64,000 nucleotides of DNA, from assembly GCA_016712535.1 (NCBI GenBank), contig JADJQW010000004.1:496001-560000 (forward strand). The letters are read 5' to 3'. Below, piece after piece: positions 8,940 to 16,697 of the stretch. This stretch comes from Flavobacteriales bacterium (GTDB lineage Bacteria > Bacteroidota > Bacteroidia > Flavobacteriales_F > PHOS-HE28). The notes under the pieces are model-generated. The model saw nothing but the letters and a program-made list of their open reading frames with translations. It made no database searches and was not told where the DNA came from. Both the position numbers and the translations under genes were made by a program. The stretch's first letter is position 1. Each line of letters opens with the position of its first letter.

Positions 8940-9057
8940 CCTGCTTCCACGAGCCGTTTCCGGGATCCATGGGCAGAGAGTCCAACCCGCCCAGCCGGCA
9001 TCGGGTTCAGCCTGCGAGCCCCGGCCATCCAGAGCGGGACACCCCATCTTCGCTGCC

Positions 9058-10458
9058 ATGTCGCGCGCACTGAGCCTGGCCTGTGCCATCTGCTTCACGG
9101 CAGGTGCTGCCTTGGGGCAGGCCGCGCCGCCGGAACGGGTCATTGTTCTCGGCATCGCGATCAACGGGAACAAGGACACCAAGGACCGGATCATACTCCG
9201 CGAGATGCTGGTGCAGGAAAGCGATACGCTGGAGGCCACGGTCCTGACCGATCGCATGGAGCGCAGCCGGCAGAACCTCATGAACACGGGCCTCTTCAAT
9301 ACGGTCACCGTGCTGCCGGTGTACCTCGATCTCCAGCATGCCATGGTGGAGGTGACGGTGCATGAGCGATGGACCATCTGGCCCTCGCCGATCTTCCAGC
9401 TCGCCGACCCCAACTTCAACACCTGGTGGCGCACCTTCGAGCGGGACCCCGATCGCGTGAACTATGGAGCCTACCTCTACAAGTACAACTTCCGCGGGCG
9501 GAATGAGACGGTGTACATCAAGGCACAGTTCGGCTATACGCGGCAGTTCGGCTTGCGGTACAAAGTCCCGGGCGTTGATCGCAAGGGGCGTTTCGGCTTG
9601 AGCATCGGCGGGAACTATACCGAGCAGGCCGAGGTCACCGCTGGCACCAGAGGCAATCGCCGTGTGCTGCTGCGGCGCAGCGACGGGCCCAACCGCAATG
9701 AGCAGAAGGCCGATCTGGAATTGAGCCTGCGGCGCAACCACGATGTGCGCCATTTCGTGCGCGCGGCCTTCATACAGGCCAGCGTGGCCGATACCGTGAT
9801 CGCCACGGCCTCCGACTACTTCAACGGCGATGCCTCATCGGCGCGCTACCTATCGCTCGGCTATGGCTTCACGTGGGACCGAAGGGACCTGCGCATCTAT
9901 CCGCGCGCCGGCCACTACGCCGAAGCACGCATCGACCGCCTCGGGTTGGGCCTGCTCAGCGAGAACCCGCCCGACATCACCACCGCCTACGCCACGGTGA
10001 AGAAGTGGTGGAAGCTCAGCGATCCCATCACCCTCGCGCTCGGCGTGCGCGGCAAGCACACCTGGGGCACGCCACCGTACTACGCGCAGGAGGGACTCGG
10101 CTATGGGCACTTCGTGCGCGGATACGAGTACTACGTGATCGATGGCGAGCACTTCACCTTGGGCAAGGCCAACGCCGTGTTCCAGCTCGTCAGGCCGCGC
10201 AACCAGCGTGCGGAGTTCATGCCTGCAGAAGCCTTCCGCTCGCTCTACTTCGCCGTTTACCTGAACGTGTTCGCCGATGCGGGCCGCGTATGGGACAGCC
10301 GCTACGCCGATGCCAACTTCCTCGCTGGCCAGTGGATGAGCGGCTACGGCATCGGACTCGACCTGGTGACCAGCTACGACCAGGTGGTACGCACCGAATA
10401 CACGCTCAACGCGCTGGGCGAGCACGGCTTCTTCCTACATTTCTCGCAGCCCTTCTGA
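9058..10458 (+). CDS. BamA/Omp85-family outer-membrane protein with one POTRA domain
   Basis: 466 aa. I start at ATG 9058 (signal peptide MSRALSLACAICFTAGAALG), not at upstream in-frame codons that run through the GT-rich repeat. After the signal there is one POTRA-like domain (about residues 25-105: VIVLGIAINGNKDTKDRII, MNTGLFNTVTVLPVY), then a beta-barrel rich in alternating aromatic strands (about 120-466), ending in Phe (HFSQPF) as expected for an outer-membrane barrel. It is far shorter than BamA (5 POTRAs), so it is more likely a TamA-like or lipid/protein translocation paralogue than the essential BamA. It is followed 3 nt later by nadK. Confidence 0.85.
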   Translation: MSRALSLACAICFTAGAALGQAAPPERVIVLGIAINGNKDTKDRIILREMLVQESDTLEATVLTDRMERSRQNLMNTGLFNTVTVLPVYLDLQHAMVEVTVHERWTIWPSPIFQLADPNFNTWWRTFERDPDRVNYGAYLYKYNFRGRNETVYIKAQFGYTRQFGLRYKVPGVDRKGRFGLSIGGNYTEQAEVTAGTRGNRRVLLRRSDGPNRNEQKADLELSLRRNHDVRHFVRAAFIQASVADTVIATASDYFNGDASSARYLSLGYGFTWDRRDLRIYPRAGHYAEARIDRLGLGLLSENPPDITTAYATVKKWWKLSDPITLALGVRGKHTWGTPPYYAQEGLGYGHFVRGYEYYVIDGEHFTLGKANAVFQLVRPRNQRAEFMPAEAFRSLYFAVYLNVFADAGRVWDSRYADANFLAGQWMSGYGIGLDLVTSYDQVVRTEYTLNALGEHGFFLHFSQPF

Positions 10459-10461
10459 ACG

Positions 10462-11346
10462 ATGCGCGCAGCAGTACACGGACGCGACATGGAGCGCGGC
10501 ATGGCACCGGTGCTGGCCGAGGCCTTGGGACGCATGCACCGCGCGGGCATCACTCCCGTGCTCACGCGATCGCTGGCCGAATGGCTCTCTGCCTGCGACA
10601 TGCCCGTGACAGATGCCTTGCTCACCGAGGCCGATCCGGCGCGGCAGGACATCGACATCTGCATCAGCCTCGGAGGCGATGGCACCTTGCTCGATACGGT
10701 GGCGCAGCTCGGCCGAGCCGGGATTCCCGTGATCGGCATCAACCTCGGTCGCCTCGGGTTCTTGAGCAACGTACGGCACGAGGACATGGACGCCGCGCTC
10801 GCTGCGCTGAAGCTGGGGCGTTACGCGCTGCAGGACCGCACGCTCTTGCAGGTGGTCGGTCATGGGGAACTGCTCGGCACGAGTGATTTCGCCCTCAACG
10901 AGGTCAGCATCCATAAGCGCGACACCAGCAGCATGATCAGCGTGCGCGTATTCCTTGGCGACGACTATCTGAACACGTACTGGAGCGATGGCCTCATCAT
11001 CGCCACGCCCACGGGCAGCACGGCCTACTCGCTCAGTTGCGGCGGGCCCATCCTGTACCCCACGAGTGATGCGCTGGTGATCAACCCCATCTCGCCGCAC
11101 AACCTCAACGTGCGGCCGTTCGTGGTGCCCGACCACTATACGGTCCGCCTGGAGCTGGAGGCGCGCGGCGATCGCTGCCTGCTGAACCTCGATGCGCGCG
11201 GCCATACCATCGATGGTCGCGCTACCGTCACCATCCGCCGCGCGCCCTTCACGGTGAAGATGGCGCAGCTCGATGGCCACGATTTCCTGCGCACCCTGCG
11301 CGCGAAGCTCAACTGGGGGCTCGATCTGCGCAGCGGTGGCGCCTGA
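10462..11346 (+). CDS. nadK: NAD kinase
   Basis: 294 aa. ATP-dependent phosphorylation of NAD to NADP. The signature GGDGT is at residues 71-75, followed by IPVIGINLGRLGFL, an FALNEVSIHKRD Asn-Glu motif and SDGLIIATPTGSTAYSLS, all diagnostic of PpnK. The start at 10462 is 3 nt after the upstream barrel gene's stop, implying co-transcription. The stop TGA (11344-11346) abuts the stop of the convergent gene on the other strand with no gap. Confidence 0.96.
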   Translation: MRAAVHGRDMERGMAPVLAEALGRMHRAGITPVLTRSLAEWLSACDMPVTDALLTEADPARQDIDICISLGGDGTLLDTVAQLGRAGIPVIGINLGRLGFLSNVRHEDMDAALAALKLGRYALQDRTLLQVVGHGELLGTSDFALNEVSIHKRDTSSMISVRVFLGDDYLNTYWSDGLIIATPTGSTAYSLSCGGPILYPTSDALVINPISPHNLNVRPFVVPDHYTVRLELEARGDRCLLNLDARGHTIDGRATVTIRRAPFTVKMAQLDGHDFLRTLRAKLNWGLDLRSGGA

Positions 11347-11865
11347 TCAGCCTTCCTTGAACCACCCGGCATACATGCCGTAGTTGCGCGCGATGCGCTC
11401 GATCTCATTCTGCGAGAGATCAGCGCTGACCGGACCGATTCGCTTGGCGGGCACGCCGGCCATGAGGCTGCCGGGCTCCACAACGGTTCCCTGCGTCACC
11501 ACGGCGCCGGCGGCGATCACGCTGCCGCTGCCGATCACCGCCAGATCCATGACGATGGCGCCCATGCCGATGAGCACCTTGTCGTGCACCGTGCAGCCGT
11601 GGACGATGGCGTTATGTCCGATGCTCACATCGTTGCCGATGCTGAGGCCGCACTTCTCATAGGTGCAGTGAAGCACGGCGCCATCCTGGATGTTCACGCG
11701 GTGGCCGATCCGGATGCTGTTCACATCGCCGCGCACCACGGCGTTGTACCACACGCTGCATCCATCGCCCATCACGGTGTCGCCGATCACCACAGCGGTC
11801 TCGGCCAGGAAGCAGTCGTTCCCCAATTGCGGCGTGAAGTCGCGTACGGTCCGGATTAAAGGCAT
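11347..11865 (-). CDS. Gamma-class carbonic anhydrase-like hexapeptide-repeat protein
   Basis: 172 aa, left-handed beta-helix. Hexapeptide repeats run from about residue 15 to 140 (VVIGDTVMGDGCSVWYNAVVRGD, IGHRVNIQDGAVLH). Three His in the pattern of the gamma-CA/PaaY/YrdA zinc site can be read (VLHCTYE, IGHNAIVHGC). The start is ATG 11865 (MPLIRTVRDFTPQLG), the usual family N-terminus. Reaction uncertain: members range from true carbonic anhydrase to acyl-CoA thioesterase. Convergent with nadK. Confidence 0.85.
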   Translation of the reverse strand: MPLIRTVRDFTPQLGNDCFLAETAVVIGDTVMGDGCSVWYNAVVRGDVNSIRIGHRVNIQDGAVLHCTYEKCGLSIGNDVSIGHNAIVHGCTVHDKVLIGMGAIVMDLAVIGSGSVIAAGAVVTQGTVVEPGSLMAGVPAKRIGPVSADLSQNEIERIARNYGMYAGWFKEG

Positions 11866-11898
11866 GGTTGCGGGGTGCAGATTGATAGGAGGAGTTCG

Positions 11899-11938
11899 GT
11901 TGGGGGTTGAAGCCGCGTGGCGCAACCTACAACCCTCG
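11899..11938. repeat. Imperfect inverted GT-rich repeat
   Basis: GGTTGGGGGTTGA at 11899-11911 faces CAACCTACAACCCTCGG at 11922-11938, giving an imperfect hairpin in the gap between the gamma-CA start and the HMA protein's 3' end. It belongs to the GGTTGAGGGTTG-like intergenic motif group of this window and could also act as a terminator for the metal operon. Confidence 0.5.
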
Positions 11939-11963
11939 GCCCGCTCAAGCTCCAGCCTCTACA

Positions 11964-12305
11964 TCAGGGCAACTTTCCGCATCCTTCCTTCTGGCAGCAG
12001 GCCGGCAGCTTCGCGAAGGCCTTCTCGTCGCCCGGCACGCCATCGGCAGCGTACCCGAGCTTGATCAGCGCTCCGCGCAGCTTCTCTGGCGTGTTCTTCT
12101 TCGCGTCATACTCGACATGCACGGTGCTCGTGGTGAGGTCCACGTTCACCTTCTTCACGCCCTTCTCGTAGATCAGTTCCTTCTCGATGGTCTCTTTGCA
12201 CATGTCGCAGACCGTGCTGCTCTTGATGTCGAGCTCAGCGGATTTCTTTTGGGCACTTGCGTTCCCGGCGAGCAGCAGGGCGAGCGCGATGAACAGGGTT
12301 CTCAT
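11964..12305 (-). CDS. Exported heavy-metal-associated (HMA) domain protein
   Basis: 113 aa. Signal peptide (MRTLFIALALLLAGNASAQ), then one ferredoxin-like HMA domain of about 65 residues with the metal-binding pair Cys33-x-x-Cys36 (TVCDMCKETIE) and the typical NVDLTTSTVHVEYD strand. A second Cys cluster closes the protein (Cys103, Cys104, Cys109). Probably a periplasmic metallochaperone for copper or a similar soft metal. Its ATG overlaps the stop of the TonB receptor gene by 4 nt, so it is the last gene of a three-gene metal operon. Confidence 0.88.
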   Translation of the reverse strand: MRTLFIALALLLAGNASAQKKSAELDIKSSTVCDMCKETIEKELIYEKGVKKVNVDLTTSTVHVEYDAKKNTPEKLRGALIKLGYAADGVPGDEKAFAKLPACCQKEGCGKLP

Positions 12306-14590
12306 GGTTGCTTGTTGCTTCGTTTGATGGAGTAGCGAAGTCCGCCGTAGAGCATGGCTTTGTTCGTGGGGCCCCAGATCAGGCTGGCGTCAAAGTACGG
12401 GCCATAGGGGTCGTCCGCCGCGATCACTTGCTGCTGTTGCAGGGTGCTGGTGAGGTTCTCGCCGCCGAGGTAGATCTCGAGCGCTCCGGCGGAATAAGTG
12501 AGCTGCGCGTGCAAGGTGGCGAAGGCGGGCGATCGCTCCGGGAGGCGCAGCCCTTCGCTGGGGTTCGGACGCGTGTCCGGCAAGCGGCCCTCTCCGAAGA
12601 GGTTCATGGTGATGTCGAATCGCCAATGCTCGTCGGGACTGGTGAACGCCAGGTCGATGAGGCCGCGGTGGCTGGGCGTGAAGGGGCGTTCGAGCGGACG
12701 GCCATCATAGGTGGAGCGCACCTCGTACCAGCGATGGCTCAGCTTCAGCTGGAAGGAGCGGGAGAGGTCAACCTGCACGTCGGTGAGCACGCTGTTGGCG
12801 TACGATGGCCCGTCGAGCATATAGAGCGCGAGGGTGAGCGGGTCGCGGTCCATGTCGGCGATCACCTGCTGCGTGAACCGCGTGTGATAGGCATCGATGC
12901 CGATGGCCCATTTGCGGTCGAGCCATTTGAACTTGCGCAGCGCGCTGGCGCCGAAGTTCCACGCGCGCTCCATGCCGAGCGTTCCTTCGAAGGCGATGTA
13001 GCGCGAACTCGCCATCACGGCGGCGTTCTCCACCAGCGGGTTGGCGGTGCGGAAGCCGTGTCCGATGCTGGCGCGCAGCACGGTGAGCGGGTTCACGTCG
13101 TGCTTCAGGTGAAGCCGCGGGCTCAGCACGTTGCCGAATCGGTCATTCACGTCGAAGCGCAAGCCGGTCACCAGGGTGAGGCGCTCACGTTTCAGGGTGT
13201 GCTCCGCGAAGGCGCCCGGCATGCGCTCGGTGCGGCCAAGGTCGAGGTATTGGAGCGTGTCGGCGGGCGCATCATGGCGCAGGCTCGTGAAGCGCTCCTC
13301 GTAATCGTCGTACTGGAAGCTCAGGCCGGCCTTGATCTGGTCGTTTCCGTCGCGCAGCAATTGCTGGTACACGGCGCTGGCGTAAGCGCTGCGCTGCTCG
13401 CCAGCGTAGCTCCGCAGCCCGTAGGTCGAATTCGATCCGTGCCAGCGCCCGTTCGCGATCAATCCGATGCTCTTGCGCGCATCGCCCTTGAACACCCAGC
13501 CGTGCTTCGCAAGGCCGTCGAGCATGCGGTTGAGCACGTCGATGCGGTACAGGCCCATGCCGTGATGCGCGTGCCCGTTGTCAGCAGCATGCATCGCATC
13601 CTGCCCACCGACGCGTTCGTCATGCACGGCGCGCACGGTGAATTGCCCGCTCTTGCGCTCGCCGAGGTGCATCCACCGGTTCATGACGTTCACGCGTTTG
13701 GTTCGCGGCATGTCGAGCAACCCATCGCCGTTCTGGTCCATGGCCCGATCGAACCAGTTGCCATGCACGAGCAGGAGGTTGGCGCTGTTGGCACCGGTGC
13801 GCTGCGCGGCATGCACGTTCGCTTCCATGCGCCCCTGGCTGTTGCCATAGAGGTTCACGAAGAGCGGCGGCTCATCCAGCGGATTGAGCAGGCAGAGATC
13901 GACCTGCCCTGTCATCGCATTCGGTCCGTTCACCGCGGTGCCCGCGCCCTTGCTCAGGTTGATCTCCTTGATCCAGGTGCCGGGGATCAAGGTGAGGCCG
14001 CTGCTGGTGCTGAGCCCGCGCACGAAGGGGATGTTCTCCAGGCTGATCTGCGCGTACCTGCCATCGAGGCCCAGCATGCGGATGGTCTTCGTGCCGCTGA
14101 TCGCATCGGCGTAGCTCACATCCACCGTGGCGTTGGTCTCGAAGCTCTCGCTGAGGTCGCAGCAAGCGGCGCGTTTCAGCTCTTTCTGGCCGATCTGCTC
14201 GGTCGCGTTGATGCTGCGCGTGCTGAGCTGCGTGCCTTGCGCGCGCTCCACCACTTCAACAGGACCAATGGCTGCTGCCCAGCGCAGCTTCAAGATGATG
14301 GCTGTCGCTGGTGCTTGCATCAGCTTGAGCGTATCCGGCTTGTATCCGACGAAGGAGGCGACCAGGCTCGCCGGCCATTGCGCGGGCGCACTGATGGTGA
14401 AGGCCCCGTTCATATCGGCTGAGGTGCCCTTCGTCGTGCCTAGCCAGTGCACGTTGGCCCCAGGCAGGACCTCGCCGGAATCTTCGGCCTTCACCGTACC
14501 GGTTATGGTTTGTGCGTGCGTTCCAGCAGAGAACTGCAGGAGCTGCAGCAGCAGAAGCAGGAGCAAAGGAGGAGTCCGATGGAAGGGCAT
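12302..14590 (-). CDS. TonB-dependent outer-membrane receptor, probable metal transporter
   Basis: 762 aa. ATG 14590 gives signal peptide MPFHRTPPLLLLLLLQLLQF. It has an N-terminal carboxypeptidase-regulatory-like beta-sandwich (about residues 28-105, ITGTVKAEDSGEVLPGANVHW), a plug (about 130-250, including MLGLDGRYAQISLENIPFVRG) and a 22-strand-type barrel. A His-rich loop (DAMHAADNGHAHHGMG, about residue 330) could bind metal. It lies between a Cys-rich membrane protein and an HMA metallochaperone, which points to import of copper or another transition metal rather than a glycan. The stop overlaps the HMA gene by 4 nt. Confidence 0.88.
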   Translation of the reverse strand: MPFHRTPPLLLLLLLQLLQFSAGTHAQTITGTVKAEDSGEVLPGANVHWLGTTKGTSADMNGAFTISAPAQWPASLVASFVGYKPDTLKLMQAPATAIILKLRWAAAIGPVEVVERAQGTQLSTRSINATEQIGQKELKRAACCDLSESFETNATVDVSYADAISGTKTIRMLGLDGRYAQISLENIPFVRGLSTSSGLTLIPGTWIKEINLSKGAGTAVNGPNAMTGQVDLCLLNPLDEPPLFVNLYGNSQGRMEANVHAAQRTGANSANLLLVHGNWFDRAMDQNGDGLLDMPRTKRVNVMNRWMHLGERKSGQFTVRAVHDERVGGQDAMHAADNGHAHHGMGLYRIDVLNRMLDGLAKHGWVFKGDARKSIGLIANGRWHGSNSTYGLRSYAGEQRSAYASAVYQQLLRDGNDQIKAGLSFQYDDYEERFTSLRHDAPADTLQYLDLGRTERMPGAFAEHTLKRERLTLVTGLRFDVNDRFGNVLSPRLHLKHDVNPLTVLRASIGHGFRTANPLVENAAVMASSRYIAFEGTLGMERAWNFGASALRKFKWLDRKWAIGIDAYHTRFTQQVIADMDRDPLTLALYMLDGPSYANSVLTDVQVDLSRSFQLKLSHRWYEVRSTYDGRPLERPFTPSHRGLIDLAFTSPDEHWRFDITMNLFGEGRLPDTRPNPSEGLRLPERSPAFATLHAQLTYSAGALEIYLGGENLTSTLQQQQVIAADDPYGPYFDASLIWGPTNKAMLYGGLRYSIKRSNKQP

Positions 14591-14651
14591 ACGTGTTCTT
14601 GAGCGTTGAACGAAGCGTGACCGGGCCGCGAGGGCCAACAAGCCGCACTGC

Positions 14652-15047
14652 TCAGATCAAGAACATGCTGATCAACGCCAAGCGCTCCGGGCCCATCAAG
14701 GGCGGCGGACGGCTATCGAGCCAGCGCAACGTGCGGCGCTCCAAGGCAATCGCATCCCAAGTTGGCGCAGCAACGGTCACCGGCAGGGCGACCAGGTCGA
14801 AGGTGGCCGATGGAAGAAGCTCCACGCGATCGGCGCTGGCTTGCACGAGTTCACAGCAGGTGGCTCCGATCACGGATCCACCGCCGTGCTCCTCTTCGGG
14901 GCAGCAATCATCGGCAAGGCCCAAGCTGAGCACGCTGTGCCCGCTGATGAGGCAGCTCATGCGCGACACCGTAAGCCCGCTGGTGGCCAGCAGCAGCAGC
15001 ATGGCCAATGAGGCCAGCACCCAACGGCTCTTCTTCAGCTTGCGCAT
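14652..15047 (-). CDS. Small Cys-pair membrane/secreted protein of the metal operon
   Basis: 131 aa from ATG 15047 (MRKLKKSRWVLASLAMLLLL: one N-terminal membrane or signal segment). It carries a single Cys (SRMSC), then two Cys pairs (DDCCPEE and ATCCEL) and a proline triplet near the C-terminus (SRPPP). The layout resembles the small Bacteroidota family named for HYC, CC and PP motifs, though the HYC motif itself is not conserved here. It is first in an operon with the TonB receptor (61 bp downstream) and the HMA protein, so a metal-binding or thiol role is likely. Confidence 0.7.
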   Translation of the reverse strand: MRKLKKSRWVLASLAMLLLLATSGLTVSRMSCLISGHSVLSLGLADDCCPEEEHGGGSVIGATCCELVQASADRVELLPSATFDLVALPVTVAAPTWDAIALERRTLRWLDSRPPPLMGPERLALISMFLI

Positions 15048-15121
15048 CGCGCTGCGAAAGTAGGGCAGTATCCGAAGCGTTATCGCCAACAATCCTTACA
15101 GCGCCTTGGGAGGCACCGGCC

Positions 15122-15129
15122 TACTTTCG
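15122..15129 (+). promoter_or_regulatory. Putative TAnnTTCG-type promoter box for the Nfu gene
   Basis: TACTTTCG ending 8 nt before the ATG at 15138; part of the recurrent promoter pattern of this window. Confidence 0.45.
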
Positions 15130-15137
15130 CGCTCGCT

Positions 15138-15767
15138 ATGGAAGCCACAGAGCCAATGATCACCGGCAAGCGCCTGCCGGTTACCGTGTATGCGGAGTCC
15201 ACGCCGAACCCCGCCACCATGCGCTTCGTGAGCAGCCGCTTGCTGGTGCCCGATGGGCGCATCCTCGAGTTCCGGCATCACGATGAACCGAAGGGCGTAT
15301 CGCCGCTCGCAGAGAAGGTCTTCAACCTGCCCTTCGTGACCGGTGTGCTGCTCAGCAGCAACTTCATCAGCGTCTCCAAGAACAACTCCGTCGATTGGGA
15401 CCTGGTGCAGCTGGAATTGCGCGAGTACATCCAGGACTACCTCAATACCGATGGTCGCGTGGTATACGAGGATGCCCCTGCGCAAGCGCTCGCTGACGCC
15501 AACGAGCGCGCCAGTTCACATGCCGAGGCTACAGGACCCGATGATGAGAAGATCATCCGCGTGCTGGAGGAGTACATCCGACCGGCTGTGGAGGGCGACG
15601 GCGGGCACATCGCCTTCCGGTCATTCGTTGATGGATTGGTGACGGTCTCGCTGCGCGGATCGTGCAGCGGATGCCCGAGCAGCATGGTCACCTTGAAGCA
15701 AGGCATCGAGAACCTGTTGAAGCACGAGGTGCCGGGTGTGCGCGAGGTGGTGGCGGAAGAGCTTTGA
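15138..15767 (+). CDS. Nfu-family iron-sulfur cluster scaffold/carrier protein
   Basis: 209 aa. N-terminal Nfu_N domain (about residues 12-100, with the typical ESTPNPATMRF), linker, then the NifU C-terminal domain (about 130-209) with EYIRPAVEGDGGHI and the cluster ligands Cys176 and Cys179 in SCSGCPSS. Two such subunits bind a bridging [4Fe-4S] cluster and pass it to apo-targets. Both domains are intact. It is divergently oriented from the metal operon, with a TACTTTCG box just upstream. The region of the next gene begins within its 3' end, but that gene's true start lies after the stop. Confidence 0.92.
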   Translation: MEATEPMITGKRLPVTVYAESTPNPATMRFVSSRLLVPDGRILEFRHHDEPKGVSPLAEKVFNLPFVTGVLLSSNFISVSKNNSVDWDLVQLELREYIQDYLNTDGRVVYEDAPAQALADANERASSHAEATGPDDEKIIRVLEEYIRPAVEGDGGHIAFRSFVDGLVTVSLRGSCSGCPSSMVTLKQGIENLLKHEVPGVREVVAEEL

Positions 15768-15790
15768 GGCGGGCTTTCTAGGCGGGCGCC

Positions 15791-15798
15791 TACCTTCG
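15791..15798 (+). promoter_or_regulatory. Putative TAnnTTCG promoter box
   Basis: TACCTTCG, 21 nt before the ATG at 15820 of the T9SS protein gene. Confidence 0.4.
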
Positions 15799-15819
15799 AT
15801 TGCCAAGCGTCACGCTTCC

Positions 15820-16671
15820 ATGAGGATTAAGCTACTGCTCTGTTTGTTGCCGCTGGTGCTCGATGCCGCCGCACAGGGCACCACCACTTCTGTCCAGGAT
15901 GGCGACTGGAGCGACCCCGCCACCTGGGATTGCAACTGCATACCCGAGGTGCACAACGCGGAGGTGCTGCACCAGGTGCGCATCGCTGGCAACACCTTCC
16001 TCATGCAGCGCGTGCACGTGACCCCGGTGGGAAGCCTGGTGATGGATGAGTACTTCTCCGTGGTGATCATGGATACGGTGATCAACGATGGCCTCATGGA
16101 CCTGGTCGGTGACATTGACGTGGATTGGGCCATGATCAACAACAGCACCGTTCACATCGATGGCGTCATGCACATCGACGGCGTGCTCACCATGGGCGGG
16201 CCCGATGCGCTGCTCACGCTCGATGATATCGGCAACTACGATACGATCGAGGGCGAGGGCCGCATCTGCGTCTCGGGCCTCTCAGAAAACACCGGCACCA
16301 TCCAAGGTGAGATCGATTTCTGCGACCTGACGCCGACGGTCACCTCGCCGCCCTTCATCGATGTGAATTCCGGGACGGTGGCGGGCTCGGTCTCGTTCTG
16401 CGCCGCGGAGCCGTGTGGGCCGCAATCAATGGTGACGAATGCACCAGCCGATTCACGCATCGGTCCCAACCCGGCGAATGACCTTGTGCGCATCGATCTG
16501 TCTTCGTGCGCCATAGTCACCCTGCGAGACCCGACCGGCCGCGCGGTGATATCACATGCCGCGACACAAACGGTCACACTCGATGTCTCGATGCTGCCAC
16601 CGGGTATCTACTCCGTCTCGATTGAAAGGGGGACGAGTGAGGTGATGCACCACCTGGTAATCGCCCGCTGA
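15820..16671 (+). CDS. Secreted T9SS cargo protein of unknown function
   Basis: 283 aa. Signal peptide MRIKLLLCLLPLVLDAAAQG, then a repetitive beta-rich region of about 170 residues (GDWSDPATWDCNCIP, a motif I often see at the start of Bacteroidota surface proteins, followed by short HID/DGV-type strands suggestive of a beta-helix). It ends in a type A T9SS sorting domain (IGPNPANDLVRIDLS ... LPPGIYSVSIERG ... HHLVIAR). No catalytic motif seen. ATG 15820 was chosen because it starts the signal peptide and follows a promoter box. Confidence 0.8.
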   Translation: MRIKLLLCLLPLVLDAAAQGTTTSVQDGDWSDPATWDCNCIPEVHNAEVLHQVRIAGNTFLMQRVHVTPVGSLVMDEYFSVVIMDTVINDGLMDLVGDIDVDWAMINNSTVHIDGVMHIDGVLTMGGPDALLTLDDIGNYDTIEGEGRICVSGLSENTGTIQGEIDFCDLTPTVTSPPFIDVNSGTVAGSVSFCAAEPCGPQSMVTNAPADSRIGPNPANDLVRIDLSSCAIVTLRDPTGRAVISHAATQTVTLDVSMLPPGIYSVSIERGTSEVMHHLVIAR

Positions 16672-16697
16672 GCGAGAGGGGCAATTGGTGGTCTTCG

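Noticed and set aside
8165..9070. Possible N-terminal fusion extending pdxJ to about 539 residues
   Set aside because: The extension is antisense to the CBS gene and lacks family similarity; a GTG with an upstream AAAGG and a consensus promoter box gives the normal PdxJ length.
12308..14422. A 704-codon open frame on the plus strand
   Set aside because: It is wholly antisense to the TonB receptor gene; its His/Ala/Arg/Val-rich translation is a typical GC-rich mirror artefact.
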